NCBI GenBank assembly: GCA_902788365.1
Contig: CADAJN010000011.1
Span: 1 to 64,000 of the forward strand
Length of the DNA: 64,000 nt
Direction: 5' to 3'
DNA from: an uncultured Pseudomonadota bacterium
GTDB lineage: Bacteria > Pseudomonadota > Alphaproteobacteria > RF32 > CAG-239
The stretch's first letter is position 1. Each line of letters begins with the position of its first letter. The notes under the pieces are model-generated. The model was not told the origin of the DNA. It saw nothing but the letters and a program-made list of their open reading frames with translations, and ran no database searches. Below, one piece after another: positions 29,498 through 38,253 of this stretch. The translations under genes were made by a program, and so were the position numbers.

Positions 29498-30370
29498 ATG
29501 GAGCAGAAATTATTCAGGGGTTTAGGACTCTTGTTAATAACTGATGGAAAACGCTCTCAGTTATTCAAAATTACAAGAGAAGACGATGATGAAGGCGGAT
29601 TTGTGGCTGAAGTTTTGCCGTTTTTGCCGGAACCGCAAGATTTTTTAAAGATCTATCCGGACGCCAATCTGATTGTGACACAGGATGAGTTAATAACCAT
29701 TGATGGGACAATACTTTTTCAATATGAAAAAGCAAAAGTTTCGGTGGAGCTTGTCAGTGATAAGTGGCTGATTATTGAAGATATGCTAAGTGATAATGAT
29801 GGCCGTTACAGAATAACTTTTTGGGACGGTCAACGTGAAAATGGCTATATGTATGGCAGACGTTTTCTCAGAAGTGAGAAATATTTGGCGGTATATACGG
29901 CATCTGATAACGTTTGGCGTGTTTTAACTTATGACGGTAAGTCGGTGCTGAAAGTAAAAAATGTTGACGATAATGTGCGTATATGCGGAGATTTTCTGCT
30001 GACGTCTTGTGTGGGCAATTATACGGCATACGCTTTGATTAAAGACAAGCATAAGCAGCCGGTGTTTAGTCATCAGCAGTTGGTGCTGTGCAGCAGTTGG
30101 GATGATTTTATCCTGTATTCCAACATCAATGGCTATGTAAAGACCTATTACAGAGGTAAACATACACAGCTGGGAAAAATAGATGCTGTAGAAATGTTTG
30201 ACAGGGCCGGCATTTTTGCCATTAAGAAAAATGGAAGATATTTCCTTTACAAGTTTAACGGCAAGCCTGTGGCTGAAAATATTTGCCCTTATGGTGCAGA
30301 TATGATTGCGTATAACAAGGAAGAGAACTCAATTCTGATTGATACCAACGGCGTGCTTCATATCATCTGA
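29498..30370 (+). CDS. Hypothetical beta-rich protein in the ligA cassette
   Basis: A 290-residue protein of unknown function. It has no signal peptide or membrane helix. The sequence is built of short strand-turn-strand units with repeated G-(R/K)-Y/F patterns (NDGRYRITFWDG, YDGKSVLKVKN, KNGRYFLYKFNGKPV), which suggests a beta-propeller or WG-like repeat fold. It has a perfect consensus promoter but a short leader (about 29 nt) with no clear Shine-Dalgarno sequence. A strong terminator follows. It lies between two RNA genes inside the segment bounded by ligA 3' ends. Confidence 0.7.
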   Translation: MEQKLFRGLGLLLITDGKRSQLFKITREDDDEGGFVAEVLPFLPEPQDFLKIYPDANLIVTQDELITIDGTILFQYEKAKVSVELVSDKWLIIEDMLSDNDGRYRITFWDGQRENGYMYGRRFLRSEKYLAVYTASDNVWRVLTYDGKSVLKVKNVDDNVRICGDFLLTSCVGNYTAYALIKDKHKQPVFSHQQLVLCSSWDDFILYSNINGYVKTYYRGKHTQLGKIDAVEMFDRAGIFAIKKNGRYFLYKFNGKPVAENICPYGADMIAYNKEENSILIDTNGVLHII

Positions 30371-30372
30371 AG

Positions 30373-30420
30373 AAAAAAAATCGCAACAACGCAGATATTG
30401 CCTTTGTTGCGATTTTTTTT
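30373..30420 (+). terminator. Intrinsic terminator
   Basis: AATCGCAACAA pairs with TTGTTGCGATT, preceded by A and followed by eight T; may work in both directions. Confidence 0.85.
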
Positions 30421-30483
30421 GTTTTTTAATGATGAAAAAAGGATAGATATAAGAACGGTGGCAGAAATGCCGCCGCTTTTTGT

Positions 30484-30512
30484 TTGACAGCAAATATTTG
30501 CTATGATACAAA
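30484..30512 (+). promoter_or_regulatory. Possible promoter of the 20-codon peptide mRNA
   Basis: TTGACA, 17-nt spacer, TACAAA. A transcript from here would include the full complement of RNA D before reaching the small open frame at 30685. The -10 is weak (4 of 6). Confidence 0.35.
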
Positions 30513-30586
30513 AAAATTGCCAGCTGGTTGAGAGCTGGCGAATTTTAACCTAAAGAACAGAGTTAAACTCAACTTAACTTTATTCT
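30511..30586 (-). ncRNA. Short RNA D, possible antisense RNA
   Basis: An approximately 75-nt minus-strand RNA predicted from a good promoter (30593-30621) and an intrinsic terminator (GCCAGCT/AGCTGGC then a T run). It contains GAGTTTAACTC and a TTAACC/GGTTAA outer pairing. It lies opposite the leader of the possible peptide gene at 30685, the arrangement seen in type I toxin-antitoxin pairs. Confidence 0.55.
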
Positions 30587-30592
30587 ACGGTT

Positions 30593-30621
30593 AAGATAGC
30601 ATATATCTTCGGAAAAGTCAA
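30593..30621 (-). promoter_or_regulatory. Promoter of RNA D
   Basis: Minus-strand TTGACT, 17-nt spacer, TATCTT. Confidence 0.6.
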
Positions 30622-30684
30622 GTGTTTAAGAAGGTGTATGCGTGAGTTTAGCTTTGTTCTCTTTTTTATAAAGGAAAACAAACA

Positions 30685-30747
30685 ATGATAATAAAAATTA
30701 TTTTTATTATTCGTAAACTCAAAATTTTCTTAGTCGTAAAACGATAA
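30685..30747 (+). CDS. Possible 20-residue hydrophobic basic peptide
   Basis: ATG to TAA encodes [20 protein letters not shown]. The composition (Ile/Phe/Leu/Val with Lys/Arg) is that of type I toxin peptides that insert in the membrane. An AAAGGA site lies about 10 nt before the ATG. The DNA is AT-rich and such a frame could arise by chance, so the call rests on its combination with RNA D and the upstream promoter. Confidence 0.35.
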   Translation: MIIKIIFIIRKLKIFLVVKR

Positions 30748-30770
30748 AAGAAAAGGGCGGTGGCAGAAAT

Positions 30771-30881
30771 GCCGATTTTGTGGTGGTTGGAGCAGATGCC
30801 GGTTCTAAGGCTAAAAAAGCCGCCGAGTTGGGAGTGAAAACCCTGACGGAACAAGAATTTGCACAAATGTGCGGAAAATAA
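30771..30881 (+). pseudogene. Remnant of a second ligA 3' end (BRCT tail)
   Basis: An in-frame 36-codon stretch ends in a stop and encodes the LigA C-terminus: [18 protein letters not shown] and on to [12 protein letters not shown], against [18 protein letters not shown]...[12 protein letters not shown] in the intact ligA. Nucleotide differences are mostly at third codon positions, so this is an old or imported copy rather than a fresh duplication. No start codon or upstream ligA sequence is present. The next gene begins 14 nt after its stop, as if it once followed a full ligA. Confidence 0.85.
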
Positions 30882-30895
30882 AAATAAGGAGAAAA

Positions 30896-31273
30896 ATGGC
30901 ACTGAAAGAATATATAGAACAAATAAAGCAGGACATTAATCGCTCATTTAAAGCGCCTAACGTTCTGACCGAGGATTTTGATCGTACGCATTTTATTCGC
31001 ATATGCGTTGTGTTTGCCTTAAATATATTGGGAATTATCGGTTTTGCCATACTCAAAGAAGATTTTCCGGTGTCGGTGTTTGTGGCGTTGTGGGGCATTT
31101 CGGCAGCGATTATTATTGATGTTTTGTGGCACATTTTTTCTAAAGAAATTGCAAAAATATGCCCGATTTATTTGCCGCCGAATATAAAAAGCGCGGTAAA
31201 CCGGCGCAAGAATTTAAGTGCTATGTTAATTTCATCGGTCATACACATTTCAGAGGGTTTAAATGTCGCGTGA
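30896..31273 (+). CDS. Membrane protein, probably 5' part of a frameshifted gene
   Basis: From the ATG at 30896 (AAGGAG site) the frame encodes about 125 residues: a charged N-terminus (ALKEYIEQIKQDINRSFKAP), then two membrane helices (residues about 41-58 and 63-82). After IAKICP (near 31160) the sequence loses its character, while the -1 frame continues with a sensible soluble domain (see 31159-31470). The switch point is the A run GCAAAAATATG. Either one gene broken by a 1-nt frameshift, a programmed -1 frameshift, or two overlapping genes. No family recognised. Confidence 0.55.
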   Translation: MALKEYIEQIKQDINRSFKAPNVLTEDFDRTHFIRICVVFALNILGIIGFAILKEDFPVSVFVALWGISAAIIIDVLWHIFSKEIAKICPIYLPPNIKSAVNRRKNLSAMLISSVIHISEGLNVA

Positions 31274-31470
31274 GCATTTATGATAAGGCTGTTGTTTTCA
31301 AGTTTGCCAAATATTGTCTGGTGATTGAAAATGCCAAACACATAAAACTGAGCCAAAGTATTTTGGGATATCGCTGCGAAGCGGATGAAAACGGTAAATA
31401 CGTTCAATGCAATATGAATAAAAAACAAGCTGAAATTCTGCAAAATTGGATAGATAAAAATAATCAATAA
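31159..31470 (+). CDS. Continuation of the frameshifted gene in the -1 frame
   Basis: About 103 residues beginning MPDLFAAEYKKRGKPAQEFK, with alternating strands (RVSIYDKAVVFKFAKYCLVIE) and a helical C-terminus (MNKKQAEILQNWIDKNN). There is no ribosome binding site before this ATG. Joined at the A run, the two parts would give one protein of roughly 190 residues with two membrane helices and a cytoplasmic domain. Confidence 0.5.
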   Translation: MPDLFAAEYKKRGKPAQEFKCYVNFIGHTHFRGFKCRVSIYDKAVVFKFAKYCLVIENAKHIKLSQSILGYRCEADENGKYVQCNMNKKQAEILQNWIDKNNQ

Positions 31471-31484
31471 AGGAAGATATGTAG

Positions 31485-31536
31485 AAAATAAAAAAGAAGC
31501 GTGTTTGTCTTTTCCCAAGGGTAAAACAAGCACGCT
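31485..31536 (-). terminator. Intrinsic terminator of the minus-strand membrane gene
   Basis: Minus strand: GAAGCGTGCTTGT pairs with ACAAACACGCTTC (one mismatch) around an 18-nt loop, followed by TTTTTTATTTT. Confidence 0.75.
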
Positions 31537-31578
31537 TCAAACGATATTTAATTCTCTCCTCGCGGAAAAATTAAATAC

Positions 31579-32106
31579 TTACACACTCTTATTCATGTTA
31601 CGTAGCTCTTTTAGGGGGCAAATAGTAGCACAGAGCATCCATACATACATAAATACAATACCAATTACTTGAGGATAATTGATATAGTCGTTATACACGT
31701 ATTTCCATTTACCGTTACCTACAAGATAACCGAATATTGGCTCATGAACCTGAATATTGTAGTTCATATCGCAAACAAACGGCACCAGCATAACAACAGC
31801 GAGAATTGAAGACAGCAACAAAGAAGTCTTAACGGCTTTCTTCGGCTGTTTTGAATCCCATGATACACTTGAAGTACCCATGTAACATATGAAGCAGAAG
31901 AGCAAATAGCAGAAATCAAGGAAACCGCTATCTGAACCCATCATAAAAGTATAACCTATAGCAAAGATTACTCCGAAAGAGAACATCATCCACATATCAC
32001 CTCTGTCGTCTTCTCTGGTTTTATGAGAACCCAAAAGTGGACCATTGCCTACTGAATTCAGAGTCTGATTGGCTACCGTAGAATTTAAAACTGTATTTGC
32101 AAACAT
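31579..32106 (-). CDS. Membrane protein of unknown function, likely acquired
   Basis: A 175-residue protein with about four membrane helices (residues about 40-55, 60-77, 92-112 and 144-162) after a polar N-terminus (TVLNSTVANQTLNSVGNGP). No family recognised. There is no Shine-Dalgarno site before the ATG and codon use differs from neighbours, as for the gene at 20495; lack of Shine-Dalgarno sites is typical of Bacteroidota, so transfer from a gut neighbour is plausible. An 18-bp inverted repeat lies about 60 nt upstream. Confidence 0.65.
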   Translation of the reverse strand: MFANTVLNSTVANQTLNSVGNGPLLGSHKTREDDRGDMWMMFSFGVIFAIGYTFMMGSDSGFLDFCYLLFCFICYMGTSSVSWDSKQPKKAVKTSLLLSSILAVVMLVPFVCDMNYNIQVHEPIFGYLVGNGKWKYVYNDYINYPQVIGIVFMYVWMLCATICPLKELRNMNKSV

Positions 32107-32165
32107 ATTCGTAAAATTTATAAATTTATACTAAGTTAATTAACACTCGAAATAAGAAAAACAAA

Positions 32166-32242
32166 AAATACGAATTATGGATGCAACGTCACAAGAGTGT
32201 GCAGTTGAGATAATATTTAAATTTCATCCATAATTCGTATTT
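32166..32242. repeat. 18-bp perfect inverted repeat with 41-nt centre
   Basis: AAATACGAATTATGGATG at 32166-32183 is exactly repeated in inverse orientation at 32225-32242. On the minus strand it is followed by TTTGTTTTTC. It lies upstream of the membrane gene ending at 32106. It could be a large-loop terminator, a mobile element remnant, or an invertible segment. Confidence 0.8.
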
Positions 32243-32322
32243 AATGCTAAGATTATTTTACTATTTATCGTATCTTTTGTCAAGTGATTTTGGAAAGCCT
32301 GAACCCGCGCTCCGCTTTTTGT

Positions 32323-32350
32323 TTGACAATACGTCACAGTTAAGTATAAA
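32323..32350 (+). promoter_or_regulatory. Promoter of the truB-rpsO operon
   Basis: TTGACA, 16-nt spacer, TATAAA, 33 nt before the truB TTG start. Confidence 0.6.
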
Positions 32351-32383
32351 AAACAATAATGATTATAAAAAACGGAGGCAAAA

Positions 32384-33319
32384 TTGCGGCGTAAAAAAGC
32401 AGATGACGTGAACGGGTGGCTGATTATTGATAAGCCGCGCGATATGGGCTCAACCCAAGTGGTGGGCAAAACTCGCTGGCTGATGCATGCCAACAAAAAC
32501 GGTCATACCGGCACGCTGGACCCGTTTGCCACCGGTGTGTTGCCGATTGCTTTTGGCGAGGCGACCAAGTTGGTGCCGTTTATTATGGGCGGCGAAAAGG
32601 AATATGAATTTGTGCTGAAATGGGGAGAGCAAACCTCTACCGACGACGTGGAGGGCGAGGTGGTGGCGCGTGCCGATAAGATTCCGACGCATGAGGAAAT
32701 TGTGGCGATTTTGCCGCAGTTTATCGGCAAAATTGAGCAAGTGCCGCCGATGTATTCGGCGATTAAAATCAACGGACAGCAGGCTTATAAATTGGCGCGC
32801 AAGGGACAAGAGGTGGAAATGCCGACGCGCCAAATTGAAATTTATGATTTACAACTGATGGCGGAATATGCCGATTCGGCACGCTTTAAGGTGCGCTGTT
32901 CTAAGGGGACTTACGTGCGCACATTGGGTAAAGATTTGGCCTTAAAACTCGGCACGGTGGGACACTTAACTGAGCTCAGGCGCACAAAATGCGGAATTTT
33001 TTCGCTTGATGATACGATTTTACTGGATTCTTTGGAAAAAATAGAGTATGTAGAAAAGCGACGTGAGTCACTTTTGCCGGTAGAGACGTCTCTGCGCGAC
33101 ATCGCGGAGATTGCCGTTTCGGCAGAAGATGCAACCAGATTAAGAATGGGGCAATGCTTGTCGGTAAAGGCTTTCGGTAATTTGCCAAAGAGCAATTTGG
33201 CGGCGACAATGTGCGATGATTGTTTGGTTGCTTTGGTGCAAATTGACGAGTATAAAATCTCGCCGATTCGCGTGTTTAACTTAAATAACAAAAAGGAAAA
33301 TAAAGATGTCGATCAGTAA
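32384..33319 (+). CDS. truB: tRNA pseudouridine55 synthase
   Basis: Converts U55 of tRNAs to pseudouridine; 311 residues. Motifs: [17 protein letters not shown] at the start, the catalytic Asp in [29 protein letters not shown], and [28 protein letters not shown]. The start is TTG, chosen because an ACGGAGGCA Shine-Dalgarno lies at good spacing and no ATG is near. It overlaps rpsO by 14 nt; the truB-rpsO-pnp order is widely conserved. Confidence 0.95.
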   Translation: MRRKKADDVNGWLIIDKPRDMGSTQVVGKTRWLMHANKNGHTGTLDPFATGVLPIAFGEATKLVPFIMGGEKEYEFVLKWGEQTSTDDVEGEVVARADKIPTHEEIVAILPQFIGKIEQVPPMYSAIKINGQQAYKLARKGQEVEMPTRQIEIYDLQLMAEYADSARFKVRCSKGTYVRTLGKDLALKLGTVGHLTELRRTKCGIFSLDDTILLDSLEKIEYVEKRRESLLPVETSLRDIAEIAVSAEDATRLRMGQCLSVKAFGNLPKSNLAATMCDDCLVALVQIDEYKISPIRVFNLNNKKENKDVDQ

Positions 33320-33575
33320 TGAAGTTAAAAAAGAAATCGTTGCAAAATACGGTTCTTCTGAAAATGATACCGGTTGTCCGGAAGTGCAAATTGCCATTTG
33401 GACATATCGTATTAACGCTTTGATTGAACACTTCAATGTTCATAAAAAAGATTTACACTCTCGCTTGGGTTTGATGAAGATGGTGAGCCGTCGTCGTCAC
33501 TTGCTTGACCACTTGAAGAGCACCAGCGAAGAAAGATATCAGGCTATTGTTAAAAAGCTTGATTTGCGTAAGTAA
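33306..33575 (+). CDS. rpsO: 30S ribosomal protein S15
   Basis: Ribosomal protein S15, 89 residues, the full family length. [34 protein letters not shown] and LLDHLK are typical. Its start lies inside the truB end, so translation is coupled. In other bacteria S15 represses its own translation via the mRNA; nothing specific is visible here. Confidence 0.98.
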   Translation: MSISNEVKKEIVAKYGSSENDTGCPEVQIAIWTYRINALIEHFNVHKKDLHSRLGLMKMVSRRRHLLDHLKSTSEERYQAIVKKLDLRK

Positions 33576-33579
33576 AAAA

Positions 33580-33616
33580 AACGGGGTTGCGGGGAAGGCT
33601 CTGCAACCCCTAAAAA
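33580..33616 (+). terminator. Hairpin between rpsO and pnp
   Basis: GGGGTTGC pairs with GCAACCCC around a 12-nt loop, followed by TAAAAAAT rather than a T run; possibly a processing or partial termination site. Confidence 0.5.
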
Positions 33617-33692
33617 ATCCTAGGGACTTATTGTCTTTAGGTGCGGAAAAGATGTATAGAAAAAGAAAATTTACAGGAAAGGAAAGAAAAAT

Positions 33693-35816
33693 ATGATAGA
33701 TTTTAAAGTGTGCCGCAAAGAGATGGAATGGGGCGGTCGTCAACTGGTTTTGGAAACGGGAAAAATTGCGCGTCAGGCCACGGGTGCCGTGGTGGCGACG
33801 TATGGTGAAACAATGGTTGTGGCTACGGTGGTGGCCGCTAAAGAAGCAAAGGCAGACCAGGATTTCTTTCCTTTAACAGTGAACTATCAGGAAAAATATT
33901 ATGCTACCGGCAAAATTCCGGGCGGTTTTAACAAGCGCGAAAGCAAGCCGTCGGAACGCGAAGTTTTAATTTCGCGCCTTATTGACCGACCGATTCGCCC
34001 GCTGTTTCCGGATGCATTCAAAAACGAAGTGCAAATTATTTGCACGGTGTTATCGCATGATCAAAAAAATGACTCCGATGTGGTTTCAATGATTGCGGCT
34101 TCGGCAGCTTTGGCAGTTTCGGGAATTCCATTTTTGGGTCCGATTGGCGCAGCCAAAGTCGGCTATAAAAACGGTGCTTACATTTTGAACCCAAGCATTG
34201 AACAACAAGCCTCATCTGATTTGGAATTAACCGTTGCCGGCACCAATGAGGGTGTTTTGATGGTGGAATCTGAAGCGCAGGAACTTTCCGAAGAAGTGAT
34301 GCTGGGTTCGGTGATGTTCGGTTTTGAAGCCTTCCAGCCGGTGATTAAAATGATTAACGAATTGGCTGCCGAGGCCGGCAAAGAAAAATGGGCCGTGCCG
34401 GAATTTCCGCCGGAATATGAGGCTTTGAGCAAACGCATTATGGATAATTACGGCAGTCGCTACAAAGAAGCTTTCAGCATTACCGACAAGCTGCAACGCG
34501 GCACGGTTTTGGGGCAGTTGGCCGAAGAGGTGAAAGCCACGATTGATCCTGAAAATGAGTTGGAAAACAGATATGTGGGTGATGCGATTGAAAACGTGAT
34601 GCACCACACCATGAGAGAAAAAGTTTTGACGACCGGTCATCGTATTGACGGCCGTGATACTAAGACGGTGCGTCCGATTCAATGCGAAGTCGGTTTGTTG
34701 CCGGAAGCTCATGGTTCGGCTTTGTTTACGCGCGGCGAAACACAGGCACTGGTGGTGACCACTTTGGGCACACCGGATGATGCACAGTTGGTTGACGGCT
34801 TGTTTGCCGAATATAAGCAAGACTTTATGCTTTACTACAACTTTCCGCCGTTTTCGGTTGGCGAATGCGGTCGTTTGGGCACGCCGGGACGTCGCGAAAT
34901 CGGACACGGTAAACTGGCTTGGCGCGCAATTCATCCGATGTTGCCGAAAGACAAAGAAGCATTTCCGTATTCTTTGCGCGTGGTATCGGATATTATGGAA
35001 TCTAACGGTTCATCTTCAATGGCTACGGTTTGCGGCACTTGTTTGTCGTTGATGGATGCCGGTGTGCCGATGAAAAAGCCGGTGGCCGGTATTGCCATGG
35101 GCTTGATTAAAGAAGATGACGGTCGTGTGGCAATTTTGACCGATATTTTGGGCGATGAAGACCACCTTGGCGATATGGACTTTAAAGTAGCCGGCACGCG
35201 TGACGGTGTAACGGCTTTGCAGATGGATATTAAAATTACCTCCATCACCAAAGAAATTATGGAAAAAGCCTTGGCGCAGGCACATGAAGGTCGCATTCAT
35301 ATTTTAGGCGAAATGGCTAAAGCCATTGCCGAGCCGAGACCGGAAATTTCGCCGAAAGCACCGCGTATCTTTACAATGAAGATTCCGACAGATAAGATTC
35401 GCGAAGTGATTGGGACCGGCGGTAAAGTGATCAGAGAGATTATTGAACAGACCAATACCAAGATTGAAATTGAAGATGACGGCACGGTTTTGATTGCTTC
35501 CAACAACGGGGATAATTGCCAGAAAGCCATTGATATCATTATGGGTATTGTGGCTGAACCGGAAGAAGGCAAAATCTATAAGGGCACGATTACCAAAATT
35601 ATGGACTTTGGTGCGTTTGTGCGCTTTATCGGTCAGACCGAAGGATTGGTGCATATTTCCGAAGTGAAGAACGAGCGCATTGCCTCGGTGTCGGATTTCT
35701 ATAAAGAAGGCGACACGATTTGGGTGAAGTGCATGGGCACCGATAACCGCGGCAAGATTAAGCTGTCGGCTAAGCGGGTTAACCAAGAAACCGGTGAAGA
35801 TTTGGAAAACAAATAA
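33693..35816 (+). CDS. pnp: Polyribonucleotide nucleotidyltransferase (PNPase)
   Basis: Phosphorolytic 3'-5' exoribonuclease, 707 residues, a core RNA-decay enzyme. It has two RNase PH domains (the first with [20 protein letters not shown], the second with [20 protein letters not shown] and the catalytic [19 protein letters not shown]), a helical linker, the KH domain (about 555-615; [15 protein letters not shown]) and the S1 domain (about 622-690; [16 protein letters not shown]). AGGAAAGGAAAG precedes the ATG. Confidence 0.98.
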   Translation: MIDFKVCRKEMEWGGRQLVLETGKIARQATGAVVATYGETMVVATVVAAKEAKADQDFFPLTVNYQEKYYATGKIPGGFNKRESKPSEREVLISRLIDRPIRPLFPDAFKNEVQIICTVLSHDQKNDSDVVSMIAASAALAVSGIPFLGPIGAAKVGYKNGAYILNPSIEQQASSDLELTVAGTNEGVLMVESEAQELSEEVMLGSVMFGFEAFQPVIKMINELAAEAGKEKWAVPEFPPEYEALSKRIMDNYGSRYKEAFSITDKLQRGTVLGQLAEEVKATIDPENELENRYVGDAIENVMHHTMREKVLTTGHRIDGRDTKTVRPIQCEVGLLPEAHGSALFTRGETQALVVTTLGTPDDAQLVDGLFAEYKQDFMLYYNFPPFSVGECGRLGTPGRREIGHGKLAWRAIHPMLPKDKEAFPYSLRVVSDIMESNGSSSMATVCGTCLSLMDAGVPMKKPVAGIAMGLIKEDDGRVAILTDILGDEDHLGDMDFKVAGTRDGVTALQMDIKITSITKEIMEKALAQAHEGRIHILGEMAKAIAEPRPEISPKAPRIFTMKIPTDKIREVIGTGGKVIREIIEQTNTKIEIEDDGTVLIASNNGDNCQKAIDIIMGIVAEPEEGKIYKGTITKIMDFGAFVRFIGQTEGLVHISEVKNERIASVSDFYKEGDTIWVKCMGTDNRGKIKLSAKRVNQETGEDLENK

Positions 35817-35827
35817 TCTGCATTACG

Positions 35828-35871
35828 GAAATGGAAAACGCCGCCCGCTGAACCGGACGGCGTTTTTTTTA
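35828..35871 (+). terminator. Intrinsic terminator of pnp
   Basis: AACGCCGCCCG/CGGACGGCGTT stem followed by eight T. Confidence 0.85.
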
Positions 35872-36867
35872 CTTATGTTTCAATTCTTTGGTTTTGGTCT
35901 TAAATAACGGGATAAAGTCGAACAAATAAACTCTTTTGATGTTGTCTTGCGAGCATATCTTCAAAAACGGGATGAATCCGAATAATTTTATGTTCTTGAT
36001 ATTGTCATTAATATGATCGATTCTATCCATAAAATTAAACAGCAAATCAGTCAGTAAATCATTATAAAAAGGTGTTTGCTTGGCTAATTCCCAGAATTTT
36101 TGATAATACGGAACTTTGGCATGCATCCACGGTCTGACTGCTTTACCGCCGGTGTAGTGCAAAACAAAGCAACCGGTCAGCGATTTGATGAATTCTTTGA
36201 CATTGAAAAACAGCATAGTGGTATCAACAATTAAATTATATTGTCGTGGCATGACTTTGTAATTTTCATTAAATACAATGTTGAGCACATCCTGATCCGG
36301 CATATTCAATTTATCATGCAGTTCGGCAGTCTTTTCCATCAGGGTTTTACTGATGTTATGTTTACGCCAATAATCGCAATCTATCAGCAGAAGACCGGAG
36401 TTAAAGTATAAATGCTTCGCCGGCAGACCTAAAGCGGTTTTATATTCGGATAAGTCGGACGGCTTTAATTCCTCTGTCAGATACGGAACCGCCGCCAACC
36501 CGTATTCACCCAAATCGGTATTATATATATCCGCGATATCGCCGTTGATAACCATATCGGTATCTATATACAGCGCCTTTTTAAGCTGAGGTTTTAAGTC
36601 CGGAATCAAATATCTGAAATACATATTGAGTGAAAAATGCGCAATATCCGGAAATTTATCAAATAACTTGAGATCCATAGGTATAAATTCTACCGAATTG
36701 CCGGTTTTGGTCAGTATCTGTTCTATTTTCTCTTTGCTGTCCGGAGTTATGCCACCGTCTAAGATATAAAACGATATCTTTTCCTTTGTTCCGGACATCA
36801 CTGACTGCATAGTCACGGCTGTATATTTGATGTAATTTTCGTCGCTGATTAAGAAAACCGGTATCAT
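35869..36867 (-). CDS. Glycosyltransferase family 8 protein
   Basis: A 332-residue GT-A fold transferase of the GT8 family (LPS galactosyl/glucosyltransferase WaaI/WaaJ type). Features: VFLISDENYIKYTAVTMQSV at the N-terminus, the metal-binding DxD in ALYIDTDMVINGD (near residue 97), FNSGLLLIDCDYWR, MPDQDVLNIVF, and HYTGGKAVRPWMH. The last 50 residues form a cationic tail with two similar units (NIKLFGFIPFLK and VYLFDFIPLFK), possibly membrane-associating. It probably adds a hexose to lipopolysaccharide or another surface glycan. It lies 31 nt after infC on the same strand, an unusual neighbour. Confidence 0.88.
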   Translation of the reverse strand: MIPVFLISDENYIKYTAVTMQSVMSGTKEKISFYILDGGITPDSKEKIEQILTKTGNSVEFIPMDLKLFDKFPDIAHFSLNMYFRYLIPDLKPQLKKALYIDTDMVINGDIADIYNTDLGEYGLAAVPYLTEELKPSDLSEYKTALGLPAKHLYFNSGLLLIDCDYWRKHNISKTLMEKTAELHDKLNMPDQDVLNIVFNENYKVMPRQYNLIVDTTMLFFNVKEFIKSLTGCFVLHYTGGKAVRPWMHAKVPYYQKFWELAKQTPFYNDLLTDLLFNFMDRIDHINDNIKNIKLFGFIPFLKICSQDNIKRVYLFDFIPLFKTKTKELKHK

Positions 36868-36898
36868 AGTATTTGCCTATAAGATTAAGAATGAGATT

Positions 36899-37429
36899 TT
36901 ATTGTTTTTGCGGCGACAAAATCATGGTCATTTGCCGACCTTCAAGTTTCATCTCCGAATCAACTTTAGCGCAATCGTCCAAATCTTCTACCAGTTTGGA
37001 AAGCACTTGTTTACCCATATCATTGGCGCTGAGTTCACGCCCCTTAAAGCGCATGGTAAACTTAACCTTATTACCTTGATCCAAAAATTTTTTAGCCTGC
37101 TTAACCTTAACTTCATAGTCATGCGTATCAATCATCGGTCGCAGTTTGAGCTCTTTTATTTCCACAACTTTTTGATTTTTCTTGGCTTCATTTTTGCGCT
37201 TTTGCTGTTCATAGCGAAATTTACCAAAGTCAAGAATTTTACAAACCGGCGGATTCGCTTGCGGCGAAATTTCAATTAAATCCAAACCCTCTTCCTCTGC
37301 CAGCGCGAGTGCCTCTTTTAACGAGACAATGCCGCGGTTTTCATTTTCGGCATCAATCAAACGAACCTGTTTAGCTGTGATATTTTCATTGATGCGAATT
37401 TCATCATCGTTACGTTGTGTGTCGCTCAT
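36899..37429 (-). CDS. infC: Translation initiation factor IF-3
   Basis: IF-3, 176 residues, with the N-terminal domain (NENITAKQVRLIDAENENRGIVSLKEALALAEEEGLDL begins here), PPVCKILDFGKFRYE linker and the C-terminal domain (ELKLRPMIDTHDYEVK, KFTMRFKGRE). The GGAGG site is 15 nt before the ATG, further than usual; no in-frame AUU or other classic infC start fits better. The usual downstream rpmI-rplT genes are absent; a glycosyltransferase follows. Confidence 0.96.
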   Translation of the reverse strand: MSDTQRNDDEIRINENITAKQVRLIDAENENRGIVSLKEALALAEEEGLDLIEISPQANPPVCKILDFGKFRYEQQKRKNEAKKNQKVVEIKELKLRPMIDTHDYEVKVKQAKKFLDQGNKVKFTMRFKGRELSANDMGKQVLSKLVEDLDDCAKVDSEMKLEGRQMTMILSPQKQ

Positions 37430-37527
37430 ATATAAATTATTATACCTCCAAAAAATTTTACACTAATATAAATAATAGCAATATGTTTGAGATTATCAAG
37501 CAAAAACATTAAAAAAATGCAAAAATA

Positions 37528-37562
37528 ACATAAAGCCGCAGGCAAGGGTTGCGGCCTTATGA
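37528..37562 (-). terminator. Terminator of the ATP synthase Fo operon
   Basis: Minus strand: GGCCGCAA and TGCGGCTTT form a stem around CCCTTGCC, followed by T-rich sequence, about 30 nt after the atpF stop. Confidence 0.65.
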
Positions 37563-37593
37563 AAAAGGAACAAATACGAAGTATTGTATCCGG

Positions 37594-38253
37594 CTACGAA
37601 GCCTTTATAAATTTATCTAAGTCGTTGATGGCGTTGTCAATCAGTTGGGATTTGTCTGCCGTCTGCAAATAACGTTCAATCGCCTTTTGAGCCCAATCAA
37701 CCGAAAGACGACCGGCAACCTGATTGATTTCGGTTTGCGCCTTTTGTGTGGCGGTTTTAATCCGACGTTCGGCCTCTTTTTGCTTGTTTTCCAGCTCGTT
37801 TTTAAGTTGTTCGGCTTCGTTTTTTTGCATATTCTTCAAGCTGTTCAGACCTTCGGTCACAATGGTTTGTGCTTCAGCCTGCATATTAACAAACTTTCGC
37901 TCATATTCGGCTAACAAAACTTGTGCGTCATCACGCAATTTAATGGCCTCGTCAATATCGCCGATAACTTTATCAACGCGATTCTGCAGTGCACCTTTAA
38001 TATATCGGTAAGCCGGCATAAGCAAAACCAAAATGGCTAAAACAAAAGCCACGCCGATCCAAAAATGCACCTCGCCGTAAAACGGCACCACTTCCAATTC
38101 GTTTGCCACAGTTTTGCCGGCAGAATCAAACACTTGAGAAACATTTTCAGCTGCGCCGATAATGGCGTTTTGAGTGGAATCAATTAAACCATGGCCAAGC
38201 GGTAAAGCCTGCGCTGCATCATCAACCGGTAGTGTTTCCATCTCATTACCCAT
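37594..38253 (-). CDS. atpF: ATP synthase Fo subunit b
   Basis: Peripheral-stalk subunit b, about 219 residues from the ATG at 38253, picked because GGAGGAAAAAG lies just upstream. It has a membrane helix at about residues 64-84 (FWIGVAFVLAILVLLMPAY) and then a long coiled coil rich in Lys, Glu, Gln and Ala. About 60 residues precede the membrane helix, much more than in standard b subunits. It overlaps the b' gene by 8 nt. Last gene of the Fo operon; the F1 genes are outside the window. Confidence 0.88.
   Translation of the reverse strand: MGNEMETLPVDDAAQALPLGHGLIDSTQNAIIGAAENVSQVFDSAGKTVANELEVVPFYGEVHFWIGVAFVLAILVLLMPAYRYIKGALQNRVDKVIGDIDEAIKLRDDAQVLLAEYERKFVNMQAEAQTIVTEGLNSLKNMQKNEAEQLKNELENKQKEAERRIKTATQKAQTEINQVAGRLSVDWAQKAIERYLQTADKSQLIDNAINDLDKFIKAS

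Noticed and set aside
37427..37445. AUU start codon for infC
   Set aside because: No AUU is in frame between the GGAGG site and the ATG; the ATG is kept despite the long spacing.
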